A stretch of 64,000 nucleotides of DNA from an uncultured Dokdonia sp. (GTDB lineage Bacteria > Bacteroidota > Bacteroidia > Flavobacteriales > Flavobacteriaceae). The notes below the pieces were generated by a model. That model saw nothing but the letters and a program-made list of their open reading frames with translations, ran no database searches and was not told the origin of the DNA. Where the stretch lies: NCBI RefSeq assembly GCF_947492535.1, contig NZ_CANLNH010000010.1, positions 1 through 64,000 of the forward strand. The letters run 5' to 3'. Shown here piece after piece: positions 16,254 to 24,097 of this stretch. Position numbers and translations under genes: made by a program. The stretch's first letter is position 1, and each line of letters opens with the position of its first letter.

Positions 16254-17459
16254 TTAATCCTTTCTTACGAAGTTATTACTTATTCTACTAGAAGCTAATC
16301 GGGCTGATAGTATTCCTAAAACAAGTATTGTAGCATACACTATGAGTACGTTTAAAAACTCAAAACGAATAGGGTATGGGAGAGAGGCGGTAATATAGAC
16401 TAGGTTGAATTGTTGTTGTATAAACACAATAATACTACCTAAAAATAATCCTATAGCCCCTCCTATAATAATCATTAAGACACCCTGATAGAAAAAGCTT
16501 TTTCGAATATCTGAAAGTGTAGCGCCAAGGTCAGACAGTGTCTTGATATGTCCTCTCTTGTCAATAATGATCATAATGATGCTTCCTACAAAACTAAATA
16601 AGGCAATAATAAGGACAAGTGTGCATATAAAATAAAGCGCTAAATTTTCTGTATTGAGCATCTTGTATAATGCATCATTGAGTTCGGTTCTGTTTTTAAT
16701 AAGCACTTCATTTGAGAAAATAGCGTTTAATTGATCTCTTGTTTCAGCCTCGTTTGCATCTGGAGTAAGTTTCAATTCAATAGTGCTTACTTTGTCTAAC
16801 GGATAGTTTAATAGTTTGCCTACAAAGTCAATATTTGCAAAAAGGTGATCATTGTCTAGAGATTCGCCTGCTTGAAAAATTCCACTGGCAACTGCACTAG
16901 ATTTACTGAAAGCGCTAGTGGGATCTGTAATTTGCCCAGTACCTGGCTTTGGTACCATGATACGTAATAAATTTCCGTAATCACTTATGCCTAAAGACAG
17001 TCTGCGTCTTATTCCGATGCCTATAGCGACTTCGGGCTCTCCTATGCTAGGCCATGAACCTACAAATAAAGTAGTGTCTACACTGCTTACTTTCAGATAA
17101 TTTTGGTCAACCCCTTTTATGAAACCAAGATGTGTTTTACCGTCATATTCTAAGTAGACGCGCTCTTCTATAACTTTAGAGAACTGTTGGATACCAGCGA
17201 CTTCGGTCAGTTTTTTTTCTTGCTCAGGAGTGATCGTGATCGTTTTTCCGCTACTGGGAAGTATTTTAATATCTGGGTCTATAATGGAAGTTACAGAGAC
17301 GTTATAGTCTTTAAGTCCTGCAAACCCCGATAGAACTACAAAGAGCACTGCAGTACCTATAATAATGCTTGCGATAGAGATGCCTGTGATAATATTAATC
17401 GCACTCGTGCCACTTTTGGAAAAGAGGTATCGTTTAGCAATGTATAAAGGAAACCGCAT
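16254..17459 (-). CDS. FtsX/LolE-type ABC transporter permease
   Basis: 401 residues: one N-terminal helix (GTSAINIITGISIASIIIGTAVLFVVLSGFAGL), a large periplasmic domain (about 50-260) and three C-terminal helices around 275-395, the MacB/FtsX layout. The motif SDLGATLSDIRKSFFYQGVLMIIIGG is the coupling segment typical of LolC/LolE-like permeases, which extract lipoproteins from the inner membrane. No ATPase gene is adjacent. It starts directly after the rbfA stop, so the pair is co-transcribed, an arrangement common in Flavobacteriia. Confidence 0.88.
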   Translation of the reverse strand: MRFPLYIAKRYLFSKSGTSAINIITGISIASIIIGTAVLFVVLSGFAGLKDYNVSVTSIIDPDIKILPSSGKTITITPEQEKKLTEVAGIQQFSKVIEERVYLEYDGKTHLGFIKGVDQNYLKVSSVDTTLFVGSWPSIGEPEVAIGIGIRRRLSLGISDYGNLLRIMVPKPGTGQITDPTSAFSKSSAVASGIFQAGESLDNDHLFANIDFVGKLLNYPLDKVSTIELKLTPDANEAETRDQLNAIFSNEVLIKNRTELNDALYKMLNTENLALYFICTLVLIIALFSFVGSIIMIIIDKRGHIKTLSDLGATLSDIRKSFFYQGVLMIIIGGAIGLFLGSIIVFIQQQFNLVYITASLPYPIRFEFLNVLIVYATILVLGILSARLASSRISNNFVRKD

Positions 17460-17852
17460 TTACGATTTTTTTCTTTTTTCTAATAGTGTAGGATCTTCAA
17501 TTGGATTGTCGATACCTTTAAGAGATCTATCGATACCTTCCATATATTCTAGAGAGTCGTCAATATAAAATTGTAGTTCAGGCATACGTCTTAATTGGTG
17601 ACGTGTACGTTGCGAAATCTCATGTCTAATTTTTGACTTCACTACATTGAGTTCTTCTAGCATTTTGCTAGCTTCGGCATTAGGGAAAACACTTATATAC
17701 ACTTTGGCAATAGAAAGATCTGTCGGAACTTTTACTTTAGAGACAGATACAATGATACCTCTATGTCCACTATCTCGTAGTGCATTTTGTAATACATCGG
17801 CAAGGTCTTTTTGTAAAACACCCGCTACTTTTTTCTGTCTGTTAGATTCCAT
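17460..17852 (-). CDS. rbfA: Ribosome-binding factor A
   Basis: 130 residues, 30S maturation factor with a KH-like fold (RQKKVAGVLQKDLADVLQ, VSKVKVPTDLSIAKVYISVFP, IRHEISQRTRHQLRRMPELQFYIDDSLEY). The start at 17852 is chosen over an in-frame ATG at 17867: the -7 box lies at 17857-17864, so the longer reading would begin at or before the transcription start. The leader is essentially absent. Confidence 0.94.
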   Translation of the reverse strand: MESNRQKKVAGVLQKDLADVLQNALRDSGHRGIIVSVSKVKVPTDLSIAKVYISVFPNAEASKMLEELNVVKSKIRHEISQRTRHQLRRMPELQFYIDDSLEYMEGIDRSLKGIDNPIEDPTLLEKRKKS

Positions 17853-17856
17853 ACGG

Positions 17857-17891
17857 CAAAAATACACTTTTTATAGATTGTGTTACTTTTG
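17857..17891. promoter_or_regulatory. Divergent promoters of rbfA and mce
   Basis: Complement of CAAAAATA (17857-17864) gives TATTTTTG for rbfA on the minus strand; TACTTTTG (17884-17891) is the -7 box for mce on the plus strand. Both fit TAnnTTTG. The mce transcript then runs through an iterated palindrome. Confidence 0.55.
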
Positions 17892-17914
17892 TAACGCATG
17901 TTTTAAGTAATTAT

Positions 17915-17934
17915 ATGCTTTCGCGAAAGCGTAT
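17915..17934. repeat. Iterated palindrome, copy 6 (mce leader)
   Basis: ATGCTTTCGCGAAAGCGTAT, identical over 20 bases to the copy in front of dus. It sits between the -7 box and the ATG of mce. Confidence 0.9.
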
Positions 17935-17953
17935 GTAGAAAGAAATAAAATAA

Positions 17954-18364
17954 ATGGATAAAATAGAACATATAGGAATCGCTGTTAAAAATCTAGACGC
18001 TTCAAATAAATTGTATGAAAAATTACTTGGGAAGCCACATTATAAGATAGAGGAAGTGCTGTCTGAAGGCGTGAAAACATCTTTTTTTGAGGTGGGACCA
18101 AATAAAATCGAATTATTGGAGGCGACAAAACCTGATAGTCCTATTGCAAAATTTCTTGAGAAGAAAGGGGAGGGGATTCATCATATTGCTTTTGCTGTAG
18201 ATGATATTGAAAAAGAGATGGCTCGCATAGAAAAAGAAGGTTTTGTGTTGCTTAACAAAATACCAAAGCAAGGTGCTGATAATAAGTTAGTAGCATTTGT
18301 TCACCCAAAGACCGCTGGAGGGGTTTTGGTAGAATTATGTCAAGAAAATAATAATAAGCAATAA
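17954..18364 (+). CDS. mce: Methylmalonyl-CoA epimerase
   Basis: 136 residues, VOC-fold epimerase interconverting (R)- and (S)-methylmalonyl-CoA in propionate metabolism. Visible: IEHIGIAVKNLDASNKLYEKLLG (metal-binding His), FFEVGPNKIELLEATKPDSPIAKFLEKKGEGIHHIAFAVDDI (second His and Glu) and HPKTAGGVLVELCQ (last ligand Glu). Length is typical. It is the last core gene before the tRNA and the island. Confidence 0.95.
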   Translation: MDKIEHIGIAVKNLDASNKLYEKLLGKPHYKIEEVLSEGVKTSFFEVGPNKIELLEATKPDSPIAKFLEKKGEGIHHIAFAVDDIEKEMARIEKEGFVLLNKIPKQGADNKLVAFVHPKTAGGVLVELCQENNNKQ

Positions 18365-18369
18365 ATTTC

Positions 18370-18400
18370 TTTGCGCTGTTGAGTATTTATTATAAATTTG
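18370..18400 (+). promoter_or_regulatory. tRNA promoter, TTTG-N19-TAAATTTG
   Basis: TTTG (18370-18373), a 19-base spacer and TAAATTTG (18393-18400) match the Bacteroidota housekeeping consensus exactly, 11 bp before the mature tRNA. Confidence 0.75.
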
Positions 18401-18411
18401 CACCCGTTTTT

Positions 18412-18485
18412 GGTCCCATAGCTCAGTTGGTTAGAGCATCTGACTCATAATCAGAGGGTCCTTGGTTCGAGCCCAAGTGGGACCA
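18412..18485 (+). tRNA. tRNA with anticodon CAT (Met, elongator type; Ile2 not excluded)
   Basis: A 74-nt cloverleaf. Acceptor GGTCCCA pairs with TGGGACC plus discriminator A; D arm GCTCAGTTGGTTAGAGC; anticodon stem TCTGA/TCAGA around loop CTCATAA (anticodon CAT); T arm ending GGTTCGAGCC. CCA is not encoded. Whether C34 is lysidinylated (Ile) cannot be seen here. The 3' 16 bases form the left attachment repeat of the island, and the gene is left intact by the insertion. Confidence 0.95.
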
Positions 18486-18487
18486 CT
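18470..18487. repeat. Left attachment site (attL)
   Basis: AGCCCAAGTGGGACCACT, overlapping the 3' end of the tRNA. Identical to 39340-39357 in the same orientation. Confidence 0.9.
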
Positions 18488-18498
18488 AATATACAACG

Positions 18499-18532
18499 AA
18501 ACCTCTTGTTTTACAAGGGGTTTTCTTTTTTT
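18499..18532 (+). terminator. Rho-independent terminator after the tRNA
   Basis: AACCtCTTGT and ACAAGgGGTT form a stem with a TTT loop, followed by TTTTCTTTTTTT. It is inside the island, so the element brought its own terminator for the tRNA it occupies. Confidence 0.75.
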
Positions 18533-18552
18533 AGGTGGTTAGATAGGTGGCA
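18532..18552. repeat. Paired arm-type repeats, left end
   Basis: TAGGTGG at 18532 and again at 18544 (12-bp period, second copy TAGGTGGCA). The right end of the island has the same pair with the same period (39212 and 39224). Likely arm-binding sites of the island integrase. Confidence 0.6.
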
Positions 18553-18732
18553 TTTTAGTTATGAAATCAATTCTAAACCAACAATTCATAACTACTTTAA
18601 TTTCTTTTTAAAATAAGTGCATTTTAGTTAAACACAGTTTTATTTCCCCCTTTTAGAAATCAAACATATTCTTTGTTGTTGTTTCCGAAATTAAATATTT
18701 AATAAAACATTTTACATAATAATGCATATTTA

Positions 18733-18764
18733 TTTGTTTAATGTTTGATTTATTGTTATGTTTG
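18733..18764 (+). promoter_or_regulatory. Promoter of the toxin-like gene
   Basis: TTTG, 20-base spacer, TATGTTTG. It predicts a transcript start near 18771 and an unusually long leader before the ATG at 18952. The leader contains a 7-bp stem-loop at 18788-18821. Confidence 0.6.
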
Positions 18765-18951
18765 TACTCTATTGCGCTAGGAAATGGGTGGTGCTTTTTC
18801 TTTGTGCAATAGCTGCACCACACACTTATTTATCGATATACTATATAACAAACAATTGTTTGATGATTTCTAATGTATTAATTTCAGTGGGAGTGAGAAG
18901 TATGTCTTTTAATTAAAAAAATGTTTAATGAAGATTAATAAATAACGAATT

Positions 18952-21342
18952 ATGCCTAATTCAATAGACGGAGTCCCATTTTTATTTGATGATGCCTCCG
19001 ATAATCAGCTTTTTGGACAATTGTTTCCAGATGGTTTAGCTCCTCCAGATATTCAAGGGAGTTTTAGTGCAACAGCAAATCCGAATCCGTATCAATCTCC
19101 TTTTGGAGAAGATAGCCTGTTTCATTCTTTTTTAGATATAGAAGAAACTTTTTCCGTAAATGAAACTAGTGAAGGATATACATATAAGTTTATTCCTTTA
19201 GTGTCAGGAGTAGAGGTGTTTGAAAGATACAACTCCCAAAGTGCAGAAGATACACCTTCCTCAAAACAATTATTTATTTACTACGAGCAAGGTGATGATA
19301 CTTCTTTGGATTTTTTTGGTACAGCCTGTAGGGTCAAATTCGGTACGGAAAGAAAGTTATTAATGCAAAAACTCGATAATCGAAAGACGGTTATCCGTCT
19401 TGGAGATAGAGAAGTTCATACACTTTCTGAGTGGTCTTCTGTGGTTGCAAAGCGTCTTAAGATTGAAAAAAATGTATTATTGGATGCTCTAAAATTAGAA
19501 TTGTCAGGATTACTTAATGATAAAACCATTTTTAAACAGCTGTTAGGATTAAATAATGATCTTGCCAAATGGATCTATGCAGGATCTAGTAAGATGGAAG
19601 AATGGAAGTTTACGGCTAAGAATTATGAGTATGGTAAATGGCGAGCAGGAACTCAAAAAGAGTATGAACCTATTATTCCTGTATTTTTCGAAACGAGAGG
19701 AAAAGATTTTTTAACTACAAATAATAGAGATACAAATAGGGTAAAAGATAAGGGGTTTGATAATTTGGTAAACTTCGTTAACAATTTTGATAGCGTCCTG
19801 TTTAATCCCCAAGTTATTACGCAAACAATACCAGGAATAGCAGATGATGCTGTTGTATTATTAGCAAGAGCTATTTATCAAGATAAATTACCTGATAATG
19901 TACGTCGTCTTTTAACAAAAGTAAAGGGGATTATAAATCAAGCTAAAACTTTTATCAATACAATAAAAGATGAGATTAATAAGAATACGGCATTGTTTAA
20001 TGCTCTGTTGTGCGGACTTATTAATGGTATAATTTCTTTACTACAGCTCGTCGTGTTAATCATAGGATTCATTATAGATAATTTTGCCCCTTTAGAATTG
20101 GAGAAACCATTTTCTAGAGAAGAGACCGATAAAAATGAACAGCGTTTGGAATTTGTAGAAGATCTTATTGAAACGTTGACTGAGCGATCAGAAAAGATAT
20201 TTAATGGTTTAGTGAAAAATTTACTTACGGCTAATGCACAGTTTTTTATTTTAGTAGATGAAATCTATAAAAAGCTAAAAAATGTATCTCGTTATTTTAT
20301 TGCATTTATTATAGGAGCTATTGTGTTTGAACTAGCATTCGATGCTATTATTGCCTTTTTTACGGGAGGAACATCATTAGCCGTAACTTTAGCTAATAAA
20401 GTGTCTAGAGCTTCTACAAAAGCTGTACAAGCTGGAATTAAAGTAACAAAGCAGGTTGGAAAAAAAGTAGCGACTTCTACAACAGATATTTTGCGATTTT
20501 TACGTGCAGAGTTTGATGAATTGTTACAAGCAATTATAAATGGACAATTTTTAGATTATGTAAGAAAGAAATTTTTTACATTTATTGGACAATCAGGAAA
20601 AGTAGCTGTACTAAGTTTTGATGAGTTAATTGAAATAGCTGTAAAAGCAAATATTAAGAGCTTGTATGGAGTTGCTAATTTGAGGCGAATTATAAAACAA
20701 GCTCAAAGGTTAAATTTAGATATTGATGATTTTGCTGGTTTCATAAAAGTTGGAAATATTAAAAGAATATCTAGTACAGAATTAATGCAACAAATGCATA
20801 ACTATGTTAATATTGTTCTTAAAAGGGGTTATCCATTTAAATTTAGGAGTCTTAATCAATTTAAGAGATTTAGTGATGATTTAATTTCTGGATTGAGAAA
20901 TGCAAAAATTCCAGTAGATGATGTTAGGATTCAAGGTTCTTCTTTACGTAAAGGACCTCCTAAAGTTCCTAAAGATATTGATTTAGTTGCTTTTGTTGAT
21001 AAAAGAATATTTAATGGCTATCTTAAAAACGCATTTAATGGTAGGGTTAAATTAAATGATGAGATTGTTGATATAATAAATTTATCTGATGATGCATTAT
21101 TAAAACTTGCAGATGATATATTTACTAATAGTGGTACAAATGCTGTGTCTAAGACATTTGCTAAGGCAATTAAAAGTGGGAAAATTAGTGCATTAACAAG
21201 AAGACCTAGAGTGATAAGTCAAGAACATAGGGATCTAATAACACAGCTTAATAAAAAATATCCTAATTTAAATATAGAGGATATTTCAGTGCAATTACGT
21301 GGAGGTAAATTAGAATTGAAACCAGATTTAAAAATAAAATAA
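18952..21342 (+). CDS. Polymorphic-toxin-like protein with C-terminal nucleotidyltransferase domain
   Basis: 796 residues, no signal peptide. Residues 1-340 are of unknown fold. Two strongly hydrophobic stretches (about 347-377 and 447-476) are separated by a charged helical segment, as in toxins that cross or insert into membranes. The C-terminal 190 residues contain IQGSSLRKGPP then KVPKDIDLVAFVDK: the G-S-S followed by D-x-D (Gly662, Ser663, Asp675, Asp677) is the metal-binding signature of MNT-type nucleotidyltransferases. The gene becomes visibly more A-rich from about 20.6 kb, where the tip domain begins, suggesting a swapped tip. A small gene follows after one base and is the obvious immunity candidate. 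The delivery route is unknown (T6SS-like or contact-dependent). I do not recognise the N-terminal family. Confidence 0.7.
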   Translation: MPNSIDGVPFLFDDASDNQLFGQLFPDGLAPPDIQGSFSATANPNPYQSPFGEDSLFHSFLDIEETFSVNETSEGYTYKFIPLVSGVEVFERYNSQSAEDTPSSKQLFIYYEQGDDTSLDFFGTACRVKFGTERKLLMQKLDNRKTVIRLGDREVHTLSEWSSVVAKRLKIEKNVLLDALKLELSGLLNDKTIFKQLLGLNNDLAKWIYAGSSKMEEWKFTAKNYEYGKWRAGTQKEYEPIIPVFFETRGKDFLTTNNRDTNRVKDKGFDNLVNFVNNFDSVLFNPQVITQTIPGIADDAVVLLARAIYQDKLPDNVRRLLTKVKGIINQAKTFINTIKDEINKNTALFNALLCGLINGIISLLQLVVLIIGFIIDNFAPLELEKPFSREETDKNEQRLEFVEDLIETLTERSEKIFNGLVKNLLTANAQFFILVDEIYKKLKNVSRYFIAFIIGAIVFELAFDAIIAFFTGGTSLAVTLANKVSRASTKAVQAGIKVTKQVGKKVATSTTDILRFLRAEFDELLQAIINGQFLDYVRKKFFTFIGQSGKVAVLSFDELIEIAVKANIKSLYGVANLRRIIKQAQRLNLDIDDFAGFIKVGNIKRISSTELMQQMHNYVNIVLKRGYPFKFRSLNQFKRFSDDLISGLRNAKIPVDDVRIQGSSLRKGPPKVPKDIDLVAFVDKRIFNGYLKNAFNGRVKLNDEIVDIINLSDDALLKLADDIFTNSGTNAVSKTFAKAIKSGKISALTRRPRVISQEHRDLITQLNKKYPNLNIEDISVQLRGGKLELKPDLKIK

Positions 21343-21343
21343 T

Positions 21344-21700
21344 ATGAAAAATAGATATTTGTTTGGAGGTCATATTGAAATTGAATACAACTCTTTAATT
21401 TCTATAATGAAAAGATTTTTGTCTCCTTCTAAAGTAAGAGATAGGTATGCTTCGGATATAGAACAAGTAATTCATTATAATGATGAAATGTTAGATATTT
21501 ATGTGTCGGAATATTTTGATAAAGGATTTCTCTGTGATGTGGAATTAAGAGGTAGTCTAGAGGAAGCTCAAAATTTTATTAATACGTTTACTAATAAATT
21601 AGGCGAAAAGAATATCCCTTATCAGTTTGAATGGAATGAAGTAGATGAAAATGATAAACAGATAGGGGAAGAGTTTGAAATAAAATCAATAAGTGATTAA
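21344..21700 (+). CDS. Small acidic protein, candidate immunity partner
   Basis: 118 residues, acidic, no signal peptide or membrane segment. The ATG lies one base after the stop of the toxin-like gene (TAATATG), so it is coupled to it. Predicted alternating beta and alpha elements (FGGHIEIEYNSLISIMKRFL, FLCDVELRGSLEEAQNFINTF, YQFEWNEVDE). I know no family. Position, size and acidity are those of immunity proteins; the function is inferred from context only. Confidence 0.6.
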   Translation: MKNRYLFGGHIEIEYNSLISIMKRFLSPSKVRDRYASDIEQVIHYNDEMLDIYVSEYFDKGFLCDVELRGSLEEAQNFINTFTNKLGEKNIPYQFEWNEVDENDKQIGEEFEIKSISD

Positions 21701-21780
21701 TACATATTGTTTTCACTCAAGTCAATTATAACTAAGATTTAGTAGAGGAATAATTTGAACTTTCTAATTAATAATTATAA

Positions 21781-22536
21781 ATGTTTTCTAATGGTGTAAA
21801 ATGTGATATTTATATAGGTCAAGGAGCTGGTAAAAAGCTCCTTGGTGATATTTCTGATGCAAGACAGTCAATTAAGATCGTTTCGCCATATTTATCTCCT
21901 TCTTTTACTAAATCGCTTATTGAAAAGAAAAAACAAGGCATAGAGGTATACTTGATCACTATGGATAAGATAGAAGATCACGGAAATAACAAAGACTTAG
22001 TTTACAACCTTATAAATCAAAATAGAGAGACTATAGAGGATGCTGTGATTAAAAGAGCAAAGTTTAAGAAGCGATATCGATTTTTACTTCTATTTCTTAT
22101 TATAGCTTCTTCGATAATGGGATATCTAACATATCAAGCTCCACAAGAAAAATACCTTATTGCTATTCCAATCTTATTTTTAGTCTTTATTTTATACTTA
22201 GTCTATAGGAACTATTATCGTAATACTAGAATATATAATTATTGGTATTCTCAGTATTTTCCGTTCAAGGTTTTTTTATCTCCAGAGAAAGGATCTGGTA
22301 GAGGAAAGTTTATTCATAGTAAGATATTCATCATAGATGACGAAATAGCTTATCTAGGCTCTCTTAATTTCACGTATAATGGTTCAAGAGGTAATCATGA
22401 GACAAGAGTTAGAACAACCGACTCAAAGGCTTTAAATGAGTTGTTGATAGAATTTGAAGATCTTTATGAGTCAAGCGCTCCTCAAATTGATATTCAACAA
22501 TGGGGTAAAAGTATATATCCAGAGCCTATAAACTAG
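21781..22536 (+). CDS. Membrane-embedded phospholipase D-like protein, single HKD motif
   Basis: 251 residues. The N-terminal half (YIGQGAGKKLLGDISDARQSI, IKIVSPYLSPSFTKSLIEKKKQGIEVYLIT) is a PLD half-domain without an HKD motif. Two transmembrane helices follow (about 101-118 and 124-143), then the second half with the motif H179-x-K181-x4-D186 (FIHSKIFIIDDEIAYLGSLNFT) and a downstream Asn/Glu. The active site needs two HKD halves, so it should dimerise, as Nuc-like enzymes do. It could cleave phospholipid or nucleic acid at the inner membrane. It follows the toxin/immunity pair by 80 bp and may be in that operon. Confidence 0.75.
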   Translation: MFSNGVKCDIYIGQGAGKKLLGDISDARQSIKIVSPYLSPSFTKSLIEKKKQGIEVYLITMDKIEDHGNNKDLVYNLINQNRETIEDAVIKRAKFKKRYRFLLLFLIIASSIMGYLTYQAPQEKYLIAIPILFLVFILYLVYRNYYRNTRIYNYWYSQYFPFKVFLSPEKGSGRGKFIHSKIFIIDDEIAYLGSLNFTYNGSRGNHETRVRTTDSKALNELLIEFEDLYESSAPQIDIQQWGKSIYPEPIN

Positions 22537-22604
22537 TTTGTATTTCAATAACCAATCCTTGATCAAGAATTAATGCTATGTTGAAAATACAAAACATTAC
22601 TTAC

Positions 22605-22796
22605 TTAATGAGGTAAGTGGAAATCAAAAAAAAATATAATAAATAAGATTCCAGGAATAAGGAAAAGTACATCTTTTAAAGGTGATTTTTTTACATTTTC
22701 AAGTCTTCCTATTGTTGAGTTCAATGCAATATAAAACACGCCTTCAATAACTATGAAAGTAGATATAATAGATATTAAATTGAGTATAAAGTTCAT
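22605..22796 (-). CDS. Small two-helix membrane protein
   Basis: 63 residues with two transmembrane helices (about 3-27 and 40-58) joined by a short basic loop (LENVKKSPLKD). It starts 3 bp after the stop of the PUA-like gene and must be co-transcribed with it. No family recognised. As the downstream partner of a possible nucleic-acid sensor it resembles the small membrane effectors of abortive-infection modules; that is inference. Confidence 0.6.
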   Translation of the reverse strand: MNFILNLISIISTFIVIEGVFYIALNSTIGRLENVKKSPLKDVLFLIPGILFIIFFFDFHLPH

Positions 22797-22799
22797 TTT

Positions 22800-23825
22800 T
22801 TATTCTCCATCTTTTTTATTCACAGAAAATTGTCTGTAAAGTTCAACAGCATCACTAGGATCAACAACCTGCAAAGAGTCCATTGAATCTCTAATCTCTC
22901 TAACCATTTCTCGGTCAAATTTATTGTTTTGATAGTCAATTACTTTTTGAATTAAACCATCTGTCGTAATGTCTATTTCAAAGCCTTTAAATGATACATT
23001 ACCCCCACCACCGTTAATCGCAACAGCAATAATAGCTAATATAACAGCGCCACTACCAACTTTTTTAATGAATTTGAGTTTGCCTTTTGAATTTAAGTTA
23101 ACCTTTACATCAAAATCATTTATGTCAAAAACTAAGCCATTCTCTCTATAAAAAGTTTCAGTAAGCTTTAGCATATAAAAGCCCAATTGAAAGAGATCAA
23201 CAGCTCCTATGTCTTCATTTCTTTCAATATTAAAGATAACATGTTCTTCATCATCTTTTATAAAATAATTATTTAAAGTTGATTCTATGAGGTTACCATA
23301 GCGTGAAATATCATTTACAGTATTATGTGAAAAGAACATCCTGAATAACAATGGTTCTAATTCTCTTCGTTTAAGATGTTTTAGCCATTTGATAGACTTT
23401 CTTCTATAAAAAGAACACCCATCGTCTCTATCAAAATTCACATTCAAAAGTGGAGTTTGTTCAACAACTCCAAATGATATAAATTCAGAATTTGAAGACG
23501 GAATAATGACTACATCACCTTTTTTTACACTATAAGTGAATTTATAAATTTGATTAGCTATTAGTCCAGGCTTTTTTTCATCTTTATAAGTATCAATAAC
23601 TAAATTTTTAATATTTCTGATCTTATCAGGAAATTCTGCATTTGCTGTATTAATACTATTTATAGCTTCTAAAGAAATTTCATTATATCCAATGGCAACA
23701 TAGCTGTTAGCAACAAAAGTGTCGTGAAGACTACCGCTTAAAGTTCTGATTAGCCAATATTTTTTATCTTCTGATATGGTTGGAACTTCTTGATAAAATC
23801 TTTCAATGTCTGCTGTTATGCTCAT
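22800..23825 (-). CDS. PUA/EVE-like domain protein with C-terminal hydrophobic segment
   Basis: 341 residues. The N-terminal 170 residues carry the pattern of the PUA/EVE-like modules found at the N-terminus of Mrr/McrB-type restriction proteins: KKYWLIRTLSGSLHDTFVANSYVAIGYNEI, KKGDVVIIPSSNSEFISFGVVE, YRRKSIKWLKHLKRRELEP and NTVNDISRYGNLIE. Such domains bind modified bases. No PD-(D/E)xK nuclease motif follows; instead there is an unknown region and one hydrophobic stretch at about 256-274 (GSGAVILAIIAVAINGGGG), then an amphipathic tail. It is paired with a two-helix membrane protein. A defence role is plausible but unproven; the family assignment is from pattern memory. Confidence 0.55.
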   Translation of the reverse strand: MSITADIERFYQEVPTISEDKKYWLIRTLSGSLHDTFVANSYVAIGYNEISLEAINSINTANAEFPDKIRNIKNLVIDTYKDEKKPGLIANQIYKFTYSVKKGDVVIIPSSNSEFISFGVVEQTPLLNVNFDRDDGCSFYRRKSIKWLKHLKRRELEPLLFRMFFSHNTVNDISRYGNLIESTLNNYFIKDDEEHVIFNIERNEDIGAVDLFQLGFYMLKLTETFYRENGLVFDINDFDVKVNLNSKGKLKFIKKVGSGAVILAIIAVAINGGGGNVSFKGFEIDITTDGLIQKVIDYQNNKFDREMVREIRDSMDSLQVVDPSDAVELYRQFSVNKKDGE

Positions 23826-23952
23826 ATAAATATTATATAATCTAATTTGAAGAGGTTTAGGTAATTACGGCTAAAATATATAAATATTAACTATTTAGCA
23901 TAATTGATTAACTTTTATTCAAGAAACTATTGAAATTACTATTCTTAATAGC

Positions 23953-24067
23953 TTCTTACGTAAGAACTCCTTTCTGCAGACAAGTAGCAGTTCTAGATCC
24001 TAAATCAATCTTACGTAAGAAATGGAAAACACCGGGGATCTCCTGGGCAAAAACTTACGTAAGAAAT
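23953..24067. repeat. Three TTACGTAA palindromes
   Basis: TTCTTACGTAAGAA at 23953-23966 (perfect 14-base palindrome), TCTTACGTAAGAAA at 24009-24022 and ACTTACGTAAGAAAT at 24053-24067. They lie in the 270-bp gap beside the kinase/receiver/membrane operon. A related, degenerate copy (ACTTACTTAAGAAAT, 28132-28146) lies at the other side of the operon. Confidence 0.8.
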
Positions 24068-24097
24068 ATTAATTGATGTTTTATGTCTTAAACAATT

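Larger units (their letters stand above)
18486..18951. other. Non-coding left end of the island
   Basis: 466 bp without a convincing gene. It holds the tRNA terminator, the paired TAGGTGG repeats, a good promoter for the toxin-like gene (TTTG 18733-18736, then TATGTTTG 18757-18764, 20-base spacer) and a GTGGTGC/GCACCAC stem-loop (18788-18821) that would be in its 5' UTR of about 180 nt. Confidence 0.6.

Noticed and set aside
18470-18700. Possible CRISPR or integron attC cluster at the island's left end
   Set aside because: Only two short TAGGTGG repeats with no spacers; the same pair at the other end identifies them as arm-type sites.
23941-24080. CRISPR-like array from the TTACGTAA repeats
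   Set aside because: Only three copies with unequal spacing (56 and 44 bp) and no cas genes; the repeats are short palindromes.
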